Counted from the first letter of the stretch, positions 9,161-19,623 are shown. The stretch is 57,831 bases of DNA from Aureococcus anophagefferens (GCF_000186865.1 NW_008705561.1:3150909-3208739), one strand, 5' to 3'. Translations and numbers: made by a program. Notes: generated from the sequence alone by a model not told the origin.

Positions 9161-10719
9161 CTACTCGCGCGCGCGGACGAGGTCGTCGTCGTCCATGGGC
9201 CCCCAGACGTTGGTCTTGTCCGCGTCCTCGAGCTCGATGCGGTAGGGGTTGCCGTCGTCCCAGAGGCGGATGATCTTGCCCGGCTGCCACGCGTCGCCCG
9301 TGTTGGCGAAGACCTTGTCGCCGATCTTGAAGCGGAGCTCGTTGGTGACCTTGTAGGCCATGACCTCCTCGACCAAGGCCTTCTTGTCGAGGTTGCGGCC
9401 GATGAAGACGAAGCGGCACTCGCGCTTCTCGTCGGCCGCCCACGTGAAGTCGGAGAAGCCGCCCGTGAAGAGCATGCCCACGCCCTGGAAGATGAACTTG
9501 GCCTCCGAGCCCTTGACGGCCATGACGCCCTTGTAGCGGAAGAGGTCCGCGCCCTTCTCCTGGATGAGCTTGTCGATCCACCGGGAAAGGCCCCGGACCA
9601 TGAGCTCGCCCTCGAACTTGACACTGACGGAGCTCACGGTCTCGTCGTGCTGGTGCTCCGCGTCCAAATCCGTGAGGAACTCGGGCTCGAAGTCGAGCAC
9701 GCGGTCGAGGTTGAAGGCCTGGACGCCGATGATCTCCTTCCACGACACGTTCGACTGCGTGCAGCGCAGGATGGGCGCCTGGGGGTTGATGGTCTTGATG
9801 CGCGCCTCGATCTTCGCGAGCTCGGCCTCCTCGGGCACCAAATCGATCTTGTTGAGGAGGATCTTGTCCGCGAACGCGAGCTGCTCGACCTGTGTGCAAA
9901 TCAACCAGTGAGCTGGGACGTCGGGGCCAAACTTCAGAATTCTCTAGCTCGGTCAAATCGAAGTCGATTCGGCTGATTTTTGGACGAATCGATTGCTCTC
10001 GTCGAGTTCTCGAAGCACAGCCGAAGGTCTTGCATCGAAACTGTCGCATATGCTCACATTGAAGTCGGGTTGAAGATTTGATTTCCACACAGTGCTCGAC
10101 GGCCTCGTTCTCGACGCCCTCCGGCTTCTCGTCGTCGAGCCGCATGACCAAATGCTTCGCGTCCGTCACGGCGCAGATGCAGTCCAAACTATAAAGCTTG
10201 GAGATGTCCTCGTCGACGAAGAAGGTCTGGGCCACGGGCGCGGGGTCCGCCAAGCCCGTCGTCTCGATGATGATGCCGTCGAACTTCGCGACCTTCTTCG
10301 CGAGCTTCTTCAGCGTCTCCACGAGGTCGCCGCGCACCGTGCAGCAGATGCAGCCGTTCATGACCTCGATGATCTCCTCGTCGATCTTCTCCTTGATCTG
10401 CGGGTTGATGATCTTCTCGTCGATGCCGACCTCGCCGAACTCGTTCTCGATGATCGCGAACTTCATGCCGTGGTCCCCGAGGAGCAGGTGGTTGAGCAGC
10501 GTCGTCTTGCCGCTGCCCAGGAAGCCCGTGAGCACCGTCACCTGCGCGGCGCGGGGGGGGGGTGAACCCGCGCGATCCTGCCTCTGACAGTTTCTCCGGA
10601 CGCGCGCGCCGCGAGTATCGCGCCGACGCGCGAAAAAATCGCGCGGGCGACGCGGACGGGGCCGGGCGCGGACGCGGGCAACGCGCGGGGATGCGGGATT
10701 CGGGCTTCATGGCGGACAT
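9161..10719 (-). CDS. COG0523/CobW-family GTPase (zinc metallochaperone, ZNG1/CBWD-like)
   Basis: About 400 residues. Exons: 10719-10687, 10541-10101 and 9889-9161. The short first exon encodes MSAMKPESRIP, which joins to VTVLTGFLGSGKTT, the usual family start. Visible motifs are the P-loop GSGKTT, the CxCC metal motif GCICC (about residues 74-78), ETTGLADP and NKID. A CobW C-terminal domain and a further ~50-residue Tudor-like tail (GDKVFANTG...) follow. Known members hand zinc to client enzymes using GTP. Intron 1 (10542-10686) is an ordinary non-element intron with GC-AG ends. Intron 2 is an introner. A ZnT transporter lies ~10 kb away, with no evidence of coregulation. Confidence 0.9.
9890..10100 (+). 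mobile_element. Introner element, family B (opposite to host gene)
   Basis: Begins CTGTGTGCAAATCAACC and ends GATTTGATTTCCACACAG, a terminal inverted repeat. Perfect duplication TGCTCGAC. On the host minus strand the intron is GTCGAGCA...TTTGCACACAG, joining NEA to VEQLAF. Confidence 0.92.
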
Positions 10720-10996
10720 CCTCGGCGCTTCTATCAAGACGATTCGGGCGTCGGCGACTCTGCGCAAAGAGAATTTGGGATGGCGAGACAGTGCACGTGA
10801 GGTGCTGTGCAACATGCGCCGGCCGCACCACCCAGCAGACTTAGCTCGAGTGCGCGTCGACAGGGCGCCGATCGGGCGACAGGCTTCGGGGTCGGATCGT
10901 GCGGCGCCGTGGTTCGTTAGTAGGCGCGGGCGAGCGGGGGCGGGGGGAGGGTTCGGCGGGTTCGAAGCAAAAGCAAAAAACACACCACCGCGGCGC
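10720..10996. other. Intergenic spacer
   Basis: 277 bp between two tandem minus-strand genes, with mixed composition and no supported coding segment. It should hold the CobW-type gene promoter and the aldo/keto-reductase gene 3' UTR. Confidence 0.4.
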
Positions 10997-13099
10997 TCAG
11001 CCCTCCGTGGCGATGATGTTGTGGCGGAGCTCGTCGTCTTCGACCTTGCCCATGCCCTTGTCGAGCGCGATGTCGAGGCTGATGTCCGTGAAGAACTGGG
11101 ACACGTTGCCGAGGTAGAGGCGCGCGCGGATGTCGTTGGCGACGAGGCAGAGGACCTCGATGGCCGCGCGGTCGTCCTCGACGGTGAGGTTGCCTTCCAT
11201 CGGGTCCGTGATCTCGTGGTCCGTGGGCTCGAGGCCCTGGTCCCCGAGGACGAAGCGCGGCGCGCCCGCGCAGCGCGCGAACTCCTGCTCCATGAGGCAC
11301 CAGGCCCGGTCCCAGTACTCGACGTGGTCGATGGACACGAACGCGTCGCAGGACGCGATGTAGAGCCCGAGCGCGTTGACGCCGCGGACGAGCTCCGCGA
11401 GGTCGTCCTGCTCGATGGACGCGACGTCGAACCAGATGTAGACCTGGGCGACGTCGATCTGCTCCTTCTTCGCGTAGGCCGCCGCGGCCGCGAGGATGGC
11501 CTTGCGCTTCGTGCCGTCGGCGTCGTCGGGGTGGGAAGGCGTGAGCCACCGCTGGCTGAAGAAGAGCACGCGCGCGCCCTCGGGGAGGTCGGCGACGTCG
11601 ACCTGCGGCGTGATGTCGTCGTCCTTGCAGGAGCGCCGGGGGATCCTCGGCTGGGCCTCGAAGATCTCCGCGGGCACGACCATCATCTTCCCGAGGTGGC
11701 GGTCCTTCGCGGCGACGTCCCCGAGCTTCGCGAGGTGGTCCGCGATGACTTTGCGCCGCTCCGCCGGCGTCGCCCGCTTGGGTAGCGCTTCGATGATGGG
11801 CCGGAGCTGGTCGATGGTCGGCGCGTTCTGCGTGATGACCTCCTTCCGCAGCGGGCGCGCGTCCTCGACGGGCTGCGCGCGCCAGTGGCCGTCCTTCTCC
11901 ACGAGGTCCGCCGTCGGCGCGATGAGCGCGCGGAAGTGCTTGTTGATGGCCGCCATGGACAGCGCGACGAAGGACGCGGGCGGGTCCGCGCGCTTGACGA
12001 TCGGGCCGAGCGGCGTCTTGACGTTCTCCTCGACGTGCGACAGTTTCATGGCGCCGGGGAGCACGGACACGCCGCGGTCCAGGTTGAAGCGGATGGCGAC
12101 TTGCGCGGGCGTGAGCGACTCGTGCGCGAGGCAGGCCTGGTCGAGCACCGAGCCCTGGCCGAGCGGCGTGTGCGCGAGCACGGCGATCTTCTCGCGGTGG
12201 CAGAGCGCGACGACGTCGTGCTGCTGGTGCAGGATGTGGCTCTCGGCCTCGTAGACCGCCGGGCGGATGGCGCAGAACTTGAGGAGGCGCTCGAGCTGGG
12301 GCGCGGACATGTTGCAGACGCCGAGCGCGCGGACCTTGCCCTCGCGGTGCATTTCCTCGAGCTCCGTCCAGGCCTCGTCGAAGTTCACGGACACGTCCGG
12401 CACCATGCCCGGCCCGAAGCGCGCGGGGCAGAGGGGCGCGTAGACGTCCACGAGGGGCTCGCCCGCGCCGCGGTCGAGGTACTTGGCGCCCGCGAGCGAC
12501 TCCCGCGCGGGCTTCTCCCCGAAGGTGAAGGGGTCCGGGTGCGCGACGAGCACGAAGTCGCTCAGATCCTTGCCCGCGAGCTCGTCGCGGAGCTCGTCCC
12601 GGGCCATGGCGTTGTTGAACTTGGGCATGGACGGCGCGTCGTCCATCATGTCCGTCATGCGCACGCCGTAGGAGTAGGCCTTCTCGTAGACGCGCTCGCC
12701 GGGGATGGACTTGTAGAGCATGGCGCTGCCGAGCCCGACGCGCGGCAGGTAGCCGCCGCAGAGGTGGAGACAGTCGAGGAGCTGCTCCACGCGGGCCTTG
12801 GCGGCGGCGGGCAGCTTCCCGAGCGCGGCGGCCACGTCCGGGGCCACGGGCTGCCCCCGCATCTCCTCCTTGAAGGACCGCAGGCTCGCGAGGTCCAGCG
12901 GCTGGGAGATGGGGCGGTTGAGGCGCGCCTTGACGCAGGGCTCCAGGGCCGTCAGGCCCATGGCGACCGTGGCCTCGTCGACGCCGTGGGCCTTGGCGAG
13001 CTTCGAGGCGAGCTTGAGGATGTGGGGCTCGGCGGCCCCCATCTCCATCGCCTCGTCCGTCTTCTCGAAGAAGCTCTGCGTGCTGACCGCCGACCCCAT
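10997..13099 (-). CDS. Aldo/keto-reductase-like protein fused to a TIR-like domain
   Basis: 700 residues from ATG 13099; the open frame extends upstream only through a GTG. After a helical N-terminus there is an AKR barrel with VRALGVCNMSAPQLERLL, ILHQQHDVVALC, LAHTPLGQGSVL and SLTPAQVAIRFNLDRGV. The usual catalytic positions look replaced: GVRMTDMMDDAP stands where a GxRxIDTAxxY is expected and LVAHPDP where the Lys strand lies. It may therefore be non-catalytic. The C-terminal ~200 residues contain VLFFSQRWLTPSHPD, VYIWFDVASIEQDD and YWDRAWCLMEQEFA. These resemble the TIR/HET-like 'SxRWL...WxDxxSIxQ...RAWCxxE' domain common in algae. No introner is present. The pairing suggests a redox-sensing or signalling role, which is inference. 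Confidence 0.75.
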   Translation of the reverse strand: MGSAVSTQSFFEKTDEAMEMGAAEPHILKLASKLAKAHGVDEATVAMGLTALEPCVKARLNRPISQPLDLASLRSFKEEMRGQPVAPDVAAALGKLPAAAKARVEQLLDCLHLCGGYLPRVGLGSAMLYKSIPGERVYEKAYSYGVRMTDMMDDAPSMPKFNNAMARDELRDELAGKDLSDFVLVAHPDPFTFGEKPARESLAGAKYLDRGAGEPLVDVYAPLCPARFGPGMVPDVSVNFDEAWTELEEMHREGKVRALGVCNMSAPQLERLLKFCAIRPAVYEAESHILHQQHDVVALCHREKIAVLAHTPLGQGSVLDQACLAHESLTPAQVAIRFNLDRGVSVLPGAMKLSHVEENVKTPLGPIVKRADPPASFVALSMAAINKHFRALIAPTADLVEKDGHWRAQPVEDARPLRKEVITQNAPTIDQLRPIIEALPKRATPAERRKVIADHLAKLGDVAAKDRHLGKMMVVPAEIFEAQPRIPRRSCKDDDITPQVDVADLPEGARVLFFSQRWLTPSHPDDADGTKRKAILAAAAAYAKKEQIDVAQVYIWFDVASIEQDDLAELVRGVNALGLYIASCDAFVSIDHVEYWDRAWCLMEQEFARCAGAPRFVLGDQGLEPTDHEITDPMEGNLTVEDDRAAIEVLCLVANDIRARLYLGNVSQFFTDISLDIALDKGMGKVEDDELRHNIIATEG

Positions 13100-13241
13100 T
13101 TTCGCGAGGAACGCACCGGTCGGTGGTCGTCGGGTTCTTCCCTCGAGCGAATATATCGCGAAGGCTGCCCCGCGAAACTGCTCGTCAACAGCACTGTTGC
13201 ACCTCAAAATTTTTGCCACAACGTTGGTGCTCTCCGACGCG
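13100..13241. promoter_or_regulatory. Divergent promoter region
   Basis: 142 bp between divergent start codons. It is relatively AT-rich near 13195-13220 and no named motif is identified. Confidence 0.4.
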
Positions 13242-14069
13242 ATGCGTGCGCGGCTCCTCGCGCTCGGGCGGCTCCTCGCTCTCGTCGCAACGGCGACGGC
13301 GCTGAAGGCGCCCGGCCTGCGCTGCTACGCGGGCGCCGCGGACCTCGTCGAGGGCGCGTCGGTGCTCCTCGACACGGCAAACCCGCGCGTGAACAACGTG
13401 GGCCTGGGCCTGCGCGTCTTCAACGCCGGCGGCGAGTTCTACGGCGAGATCGCGGAACCGGAGCCCGGCGACGGCGCGTCGATCCGCTGCGTCGTCGGCG
13501 AGCGGCTCCGGGACAGGGACGTCGCGCAACCGCTCGCGTGCACGCTCCTGCTCGCCGTGCCCAAAAGAGCGGAGCGCGCGCGGTTCGCGTGCGAGAAGGC
13601 GACGGAGCTCGGCGCCGTCGCCATCGCGCCCATCGACGCGGCGCATTCGGCGCCCCGGGGCCTGGACCTCTTCCGGCGCGACGCGGAAAAGTGGTGCGCG
13701 CGCGCGGCCGAGCAGTGCGAGCGCCTCGAGCCGCCGCGGCTGCTGCCGCCGTCGTCGCTCGAGGAGGCGTGCGCGCGCGCGGAGGCGCGGGGCGAGGCCA
13801 TCTACTTCTGCGCCGAGCCGAGCCTCGGCGCGGCGGGGAGCGTGCCCGCCGTGCCGCTCCTCGACGCGCTCCGCATCCGCGGCCGCCGGTCGCCCGCGGC
13901 CGTCGTCGTCGGCCCCGAGGGCGGCTGGTCCGCGGCGGAGGTCACGGCCGTGAAGCGCGCCTGCCCGCGGGCGACGCTCGTCTCCCTCGGGACGACGACG
14001 CTCCGCGCGGAGACCGCCGCCGTCGTCGCGCTCGCGCTCCACCGCGGCTTCGTCGACAGCCTCGGCTAA
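13242..14069 (+). CDS. RsmE-type 16S rRNA (uracil-N3) methyltransferase, probably organellar
   Basis: 275 residues, single exon. C-terminal motifs AVVVGPEGGWSAAE and LGTTTLRAETAAVVAL are the SPOUT knot signatures of RsmE, which methylates U1498 of small-subunit rRNA with SAM. The N-terminal PUA-like part is compact (CVVGERLRD). The start is followed by a hydrophobic stretch (LLALGRLLALVATATA) and LKAPGL, resembling a stramenopile signal plus plastid transit peptide. Plastid ribosomes are thus the likely target, though secretion-like N-termini alone cannot prove this. It ends ~20 bp from the stop of the convergent transporter gene. Confidence 0.9.
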   Translation: MRARLLALGRLLALVATATALKAPGLRCYAGAADLVEGASVLLDTANPRVNNVGLGLRVFNAGGEFYGEIAEPEPGDGASIRCVVGERLRDRDVAQPLACTLLLAVPKRAERARFACEKATELGAVAIAPIDAAHSAPRGLDLFRRDAEKWCARAAEQCERLEPPRLLPPSSLEEACARAEARGEAIYFCAEPSLGAAGSVPAVPLLDALRIRGRRSPAAVVVGPEGGWSAAEVTAVKRACPRATLVSLGTTTLRAETAAVVALALHRGFVDSLG

Positions 14070-14089
14070 CTTCCGAATGAGTCACTTTT

Positions 14090-15587
14090 TTACTCGGGCG
14101 CGGCGCGCGTGGCGACGCGGAGGTACTCGGAGCCGACGAAGGAGTAGACGCAGAGACAAAAGGACGCGGCGGCGACGGCGACGTAGAGGGCCGCGGCGCC
14201 TTGGCCCTGCGTCTCCGGCGCGGCCGCGTCGCCCTTGCCGCCGCTCCGGCTCCGGAGGAAGAGGCCCGGCATGAGGAAGATGACGGCGACGCCCGCCGTC
14301 AGGCCCATCAAATCGTTGAGCGTCGACAGCTCCGAGATGGCGCACGCGAGGCCCAAAGCGCCGAGGAAGAAGACGGCCGTCTCGCCGTAGAAGAACGTCC
14401 GCGGCATGGGCGCCTTGGACCCGCCGGAGACCATGGCCCAGACGGCGTCGCGCGCCGGGTGGTGGTTCACGGGGATGGAGAAGACGGCCGTCAGCGCCAA
14501 GCACGCGCGCGCGGCGACGATCGCCGGGTCGCCGGCGCGGTAGTCGCACTCCATGATGTTGGGCTGCGTGTCGCGGCGGAAGGTCAGCAGCCCGAAGACG
14601 GCAATAATCCCGTAGAGCGCCGCGATGAGCGCGTAGGCCGCCGCGGCCGCGGCCGTCATCGCGTTCACGGATCGGAGCGACGGCCGCATGTCCGCGTAGA
14701 TCGAAGGGATCTGGATGTGCGCCTGGAGCGAGAGCATGACATTGGGCACGGCCAGCACGAGGGACGGCCAGGCGCCCCAGGCGTCGAGGGGCCCGGCGTC
14801 CGCCGCGCCCGGCCGCTCGAAGAATTGCGCGACGACGACGGCGACGACGTAGAGGATCGCCGCGAACGAGAGCATCGCCGTGAAGCGCAGGGACGTGATG
14901 TTTTTGAGCAACAGCAGGGGGAACACGACGACGCCCGCGGCGCCGACCTGCGCGTACTTGGACGCCCAGGCCGGCGCCGCGCCGTCGCCGTAGACCAGAG
15001 CCAGCGTCGGGGACGCGACGTTCACCACAATAATGAAGGCCGCCGTCGCGGCGAAGAAGCAGTACGTCGCGATGACGCCCGCGAAGACGGCGCCCGCGCG
15101 GTCGCCGAGGTAGTGGCGCACGACCTGCGGGTAGCTCGACGACCGCGACGCCGCCGTGCACTCGAGGATCGCCCGCACGGCGCCGAGCTCGACGATTACG
15201 TAGAACGCGAGGCACAGCGCGCCGCCGTAGAGGCCCGCGGCGAGGAAGGCGTAGGGGAGCGTGAGGATGCCCGTGCCTACCAAGCACGTCGGTAACGATT
15301 TTTCATCGTTTTCCCGGTCAAAAACTCTCGAAAATCGTCACGGCCGCAGGACGCTGGCCCGTGCCCACGGCGCTGTTGAAGACCATGAACACGGACGACG
15401 CGAAGGTGCCCTCGGGCACCTTCGCGTCGTCGCTCGCCGCCTCCTCCGGCGCGTTGATGCTCGCCTCGGGATCGAGGAGCGGGCGGTCCAGCGCCAGCGA
15501 CGCGTCGGCGTCCGCGCTGTGCCGCAGGGTCGAGTCGGCGTCCATGCTGTTCCGCAGGGACGACGCGAGGCGCGTCGTGCTCGCCAT
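14090..15587 (-). CDS. Amino acid/auxin permease (AAAP) family transporter
   Basis: 469 residues; exons 15587-15365 and 15276-14090. After an acidic ~70-residue N-terminus comes the family signature VFMVFNSAVGTGILTLPYAF, rebuilt exactly across the intron. About eleven hydrophobic segments then follow, as in SLC32/36/38 proton- or sodium-coupled amino-acid transporters. Substrate and membrane (vacuole or plasma membrane) cannot be told. The single 88-bp intron is flanked by an 8-bp repeat and is described separately. Confidence 0.88.
15277..15364 (-). mobile_element. Short introner-like insertion (88 bp) with 8-bp duplication
   Basis: Flanked by perfect GCACGGGC repeats on the host strand. 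The intron runs from GCACGGGC to TTGGTAG and restores VGTGIL. The interior shares no obvious sequence with families A-C and contains the small palindrome AACGATTTTTCATCGTT. Confidence 0.65.
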
Positions 15588-15672
15588 CGCTTCTGCTTCT
15601 GGGCTGCCGAAACAAGTTGAACCTTCAATAAAAAAGTCGAGCGCAATGGGGCTGCCCTGAGCGCGCAAGAGC

Positions 15673-18214
15673 ATGCGCTGGCTCGCGTGCGCGCTGGCGC
15701 TGGCGCGCGCGCAGCAGCCGAAGCCGCGGAAGGCGCCCGGCGGCTTCGCGCCGCAGCCGTCGAAGAACGCGCACGCGCGCCTCGTCGACACGAGCCCGCT
15801 GGACTCTCGGCCGGCGGCCTGCCGCGGCGGCGCGGAGACGCTGCTGGACCAGGGCGCGGACGCCGTGGCGCTCGTCCTGCGCGGCGAGTCCTTCCGCGGC
15901 ATGCACCTCGGCCTCTACGTCGAGTCCGAGGACTACCAGAGCGACGTGGACACGGGCGCGCTGCGGCGGGGCCTCGTCTGCGCGCCGAGCGCGTTCGACC
16001 AGCAGCGGGCCGTGAGCCGGAGCCACGTCGCGCGCCTCATCGAGCCCCTGGAGCGGCGGGGCGTCCGCGTCGACGTGTTCCTCGCGTCCTACGGCTGCTT
16101 CGGCGTCGACGGCGTCGCGGCGGACGTCGCCGGGCGCTGGTGGGACGAGCTCGTCGGCTGGTACGACGGCGGCGACCGGCGGCGCGTCGTCTACGGGACG
16201 CCGCACCCGCGGGCGCCGGGCCAGACGCAGCGGACCCTCGTCTCCGCGGGCGTCGACGCGGCGCTCCGGTCGCGCGGCGGCTACCGGTCGGCGATCGTCT
16301 GGCGCTTCGACCAGGCCGCGCTCCGCGCGGCATTCGAATGGGAGAGTACTCGACGGTTTCGACGCACGGTTTTCTGCTGTGCTTCGAGCACTCGACGAGA
16401 GCCATGGATTCGTCCAAAAATCAGCCGAATCGACTTCGTTCGAAGTTGGGTCGGGACGTCCCGAACCGGCGGTCGATTCGCGCGCAGGTCGCGCTCGCGG
16501 ACGTCGAGGGCCCCGCGGACAAGTCCGGCGCGCCGACGGGCTACCTGGACCAGGACTGGGACGAGGGCGGCCTCGTCGCCAGCGAGCAGGGCTGGTCCTT
16601 CCCCTGGCGCTACGCGTGCGCGTTCGGCGCGCTCATGCGCGACGGCGGCGCGTCGACGAGTTGCTGGCGCGAGGACTACATCGGCCACCTCGGCCGCGAG
16701 TGCACGGAGCGCTTCGACGAGTTCCTGAAGCGCCACGGGTCGCCGGGCTTCAAGCGCACGTTCCCCTGCTGGACCGGCGAGCGTCCGCCGGACCCGCGGC
16801 CGCGGCACTGGATCGCGAACTTGGAGGCGCGGCACGCGCCCTTCGCGCTCTCCGAGTGGATGGAGGACACGGGCCACGTCGTCAAGGCCGGCGACACGTC
16901 GGCGCTCCGCAGGTGGACCTGGCTCTGCCCGCGGCCGCTGCTCGTGCTGAGCGTCGGCGACTTTGGGGCCGCCGCGAACGTCGGCCCGAAGGACGCGCTC
17001 CTCTGCGCGGACCTCGAGCCCTACGGCATGGCCTGCGGCGCCACGGCGAATCATAGAATAGCCGCGGAGCTCTGCGACCGCATCACCGCGACGCCCGCGC
17101 TGCGGCCCGCGCTCAAGGAGCCGCTCGTGATGAAGCACACGTGCGACGTCGCGCGCGCGCCGCCGCCGCCGCCGCCGGCGCCGGCGCCGGCGCCGCCGCC
17201 GCGGAGGAAACCGCCGGCCTTCCGGGGCGCGCTCGCTGGTTCGCGGCCCGCGCGGGGCGACCCGACGCCGCGGCCGCCCCGGGGGCCCGTGCCGTTCCGC
17301 GGCAAGCTCGCGTACATCAGGGCCGCAAAAGGGTGCGACATTCCCAACTTCAAAGGCTCCTCTCTCGGCCGTTTTCCACTCGTTTCGCCTGATTTTTGGA
17401 CGAGCGATCATCTTTCGGAGCGCTCTCGAAGCGTGGATGCTGTTTCCGGAACGCGCGCGCGCGGAACACTCACGTTGAATCAACGTTGAATCACCCGTTT
17501 CCTGCCCAGGCGTACATGCGGATCCCGAAATCCGCGTCGACGGTCGTCTGGCTCGCGCTCGTCACCTGCTGCCGCAAGAACTCGGACCCGCGCTGCTGCC
17601 GCAGAGGCGTGGAGATTCGGGACCACCGCGACGGCTGCCGCGACCTCCGGCGGTGCAACGGCACGGCCGTCGCCGGCGCCGCGCCGTTCGTCGTCCTGCG
17701 CGAGCCCGCGGCGCGCTTCCGGAGCGTCGCGGCGCACCTCCGGCGCGTGGTCACGGACGAAGCCGACGTCCTCCACGGCCTGAGCGACGACGCGCTCTTC
17801 GCCTGGCTCGATTCCGCGACGCGCGGCTGCGATTCCGCGGACTGCCGCGTGTCGCGCGTCAACGAGCTATACAAGGACACGCACCGCGTCGCGCTCTGGC
17901 CCCAGGCCTTCTGGGCCGGGCCGGACCCGCTCGTCGTCTGCTACGACGCCAAGCACCTCGTCGCCCGCGTCAACGCGGTCTTCGCGAAGCACTGCTCCAC
18001 GTGCTTGCTGGACGCGTCCGCCGCGGAGAACGTCGTCGCGGCGTCGGCGTGGGCCCCGGACGTCGACGCGCGGCGCCTCTTCCCCGAGGACGCGGCGCTC
18101 TGGGACGCGCACTGCGCGCCGCGCGACGACGGCATATCCCGCGCGGCCTGGGCGGGCGTCCGCGCGCCGCGCGCCGTCCCGGCGGACCCCTACGCGGCCG
18201 TGCCGGCGTTCTAG
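15673..18214 (+). CDS. Secreted/Golgi glycosyltransferase-like and sulfotransferase fusion
   Basis: 722 residues; exons 15673-16314, 16488-17309 and 17510-18214, all joined in phase 0. The N-terminus is a signal peptide (MRWLACALALARAQ). The first half has AVALVLRGESFRG and AIVWRFD, resembling the secreted protein at 41.1 kb (AVVFAGEARTF, RVLSTRPDV). That is possibly a glycosyltransferase-type domain. A proline-rich linker (near 17160-17200) precedes a sulfotransferase-like domain with YMRIPKSASTVV (5'-phosphosulfate loop) and VVLREPAARFRS (3'-phosphate loop). The first motif is created only by splicing out the second introner. Many cysteines suit a lumenal protein. The likely role is building and sulfating glycans; substrate unknown. 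Confidence 0.7.
16315..16487 (-). mobile_element. Introner element, family B, shortened (opposite to host gene)
   Basis: Family B in reverse but only ~165 bp, lacking part of the tail. Duplication GCCGCGCT/GTCGCGCT, so the donor copy is GC and the right copy GT. The intron ends GCGCGCAG and splicing gives FDQVALAD. Confidence 0.82.
17310..17509 (+). mobile_element. Introner element, family A (same sense)
   Basis: Perfect duplication GCGTACAT. The element begins CAGGGCCGCAAAAGGG and ends CGTTTCCTGCCCAG. GC-AG splicing joins GKL to AYMRIPKS. Confidence 0.92.
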
Positions 18215-18270
18215 GTGCGACGGCGTGTTAGCGATGGGGGGGGGGGCGGGGGCGTCGGGGCGGCGCGCGC

Positions 18271-19623
18271 CTAGTTCGCCTCGCAGATCTTGGTCTCGAG
18301 CGCGGAGAGGAGCGCGGCGGACCGGTTGGAGAGGTCCCGGGTCTTGTCGATGACCTGGGAGTAGACGGACGTCGTGTCCGTGCCCATGACGACGCAGGAG
18401 TCCTGGGAGTCGATCTTCGCGTCGAGGAGCGCGCCGCGGATGAGGTCGACGACCCAGCGCTCCGCCTTCTCGCGCTCCATGACCAATTTATCCGAGAGCA
18501 TGCCGATGTCGATCTTCGTGTGGATGCGGCAGTAGGTCTCGAAGACGAAGAGGCGCGCGTCCTCCATGAAGGCGTCGGCGCAGTTGCAGAGGAAGTAGTC
18601 GGAGCGGAGCGCCTTGTCGCACTCCGCGAGCGTCCGCTGCGCGCCCTCGAAGTCGAACTTGACGTAGAGGCACTCGAGGAACTGGGTCACGGGGTCGGCC
18701 TTGAGGTCGTGCTCCATGGTGATGACGCGCACGAGGTCCTTCAAAGTGGACCGCCGCCGCTTGTTGATGATGACGGCCGTCGTCAGGTACCGCAGGAGCC
18801 ACGGGCAGTTCGTCTGGATCGCCTGCAGGTACTTCTCGTTGAGGAAGAGGTCGATGATGCCGTCGTGGCCCTTGGCGTGGTTGAAGAAGACGAAGAGGGA
18901 CCAGTGCAGGAGCCAGGACCGCTGCTGGAGCTGCTCGAGGGGCGGCGCGCCGAAGTCGTCGATCGCCGCCCGGAGCCGGCCCAAATCGTGGAGCGCGCCC
19001 TCCCAGTTCTTCAGCAGCACCTCGGAGCCGAACTTGCCCCAGAGCGCGCGGAAGCCCGACGCGTCGAGCTTCTTGCCCGCGGGGAAGCAGAGGGCCAGGT
19101 AGTGGTCGAGCATGTCGCGCGCGCCCTCGTAGTCGCCGCACTCGTAGAGGAATTTCGCGAACTCGAAGTAGTCGGCCCAGTTCGCGGGGCCGATGCCGTG
19201 TTTGGCTTCGAGGTCCGCGGCGGTGTAGGTGCCGTCGCGCTTCATCTGCTCCACGGCCTCGGCGTCCTCTAATACCTCGGCGACGCGCTGGACCTTGGCC
19301 TCGAGCGCCTCCATGGCCTCGAAGACCGCGTCGCGCCGCGCCTCCATGGCCTCGACGGACGGCGCGCCCTCGACGAGGGCCGCGTTCGCGTCGCCGAGCG
19401 CGCTCCGGATCTCGATGGCGTAGTCCACCATGTTCGTCGGCGCCAGCAGGTCCAGGCGCGCCCGCTGGACGCTCCCGGCCTCGTAGGACGTGTTCTCCTC
19501 GAGGAAGTCGAGGAGCGGGAACACGAGGTGCGCGTCCAGGAACGGGCTGATCTTCTGCGTCACCTCATACTCCGACGCGTCCACCTTCTTGCTCGCCGTC
19601 GACTGTGCCGTCTCCGACGCCAT
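18271..19623 (-). CDS. EIF3E: Translation initiation factor eIF3 subunit e (INT6)
   Basis: 450 residues, matching the usual ~445. The N-terminus (VTQKISPFLDAHLVFPLLDF, then an EIxSAxG-like stretch) is characteristic. The middle keeps YFEFAKFLYECGDYEGA, and the C-terminal PCI domain includes LVMEREKAERWVVDLIR. The protein is part of the eIF3 octameric core that binds the 40S subunit; in other eukaryotes it also touches the COP9/proteasome systems. ATG 19623 is chosen because the conserved N-terminus starts shortly after it; 21 upstream codons are open but low-complexity. There are no introns. Confidence 0.95.
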   Translation of the reverse strand: MASETAQSTASKKVDASEYEVTQKISPFLDAHLVFPLLDFLEENTSYEAGSVQRARLDLLAPTNMVDYAIEIRSALGDANAALVEGAPSVEAMEARRDAVFEAMEALEAKVQRVAEVLEDAEAVEQMKRDGTYTAADLEAKHGIGPANWADYFEFAKFLYECGDYEGARDMLDHYLALCFPAGKKLDASGFRALWGKFGSEVLLKNWEGALHDLGRLRAAIDDFGAPPLEQLQQRSWLLHWSLFVFFNHAKGHDGIIDLFLNEKYLQAIQTNCPWLLRYLTTAVIINKRRRSTLKDLVRVITMEHDLKADPVTQFLECLYVKFDFEGAQRTLAECDKALRSDYFLCNCADAFMEDARLFVFETYCRIHTKIDIGMLSDKLVMEREKAERWVVDLIRGALLDAKIDSQDSCVVMGTDTTSVYSQVIDKTRDLSNRSAALLSALETKICEAN

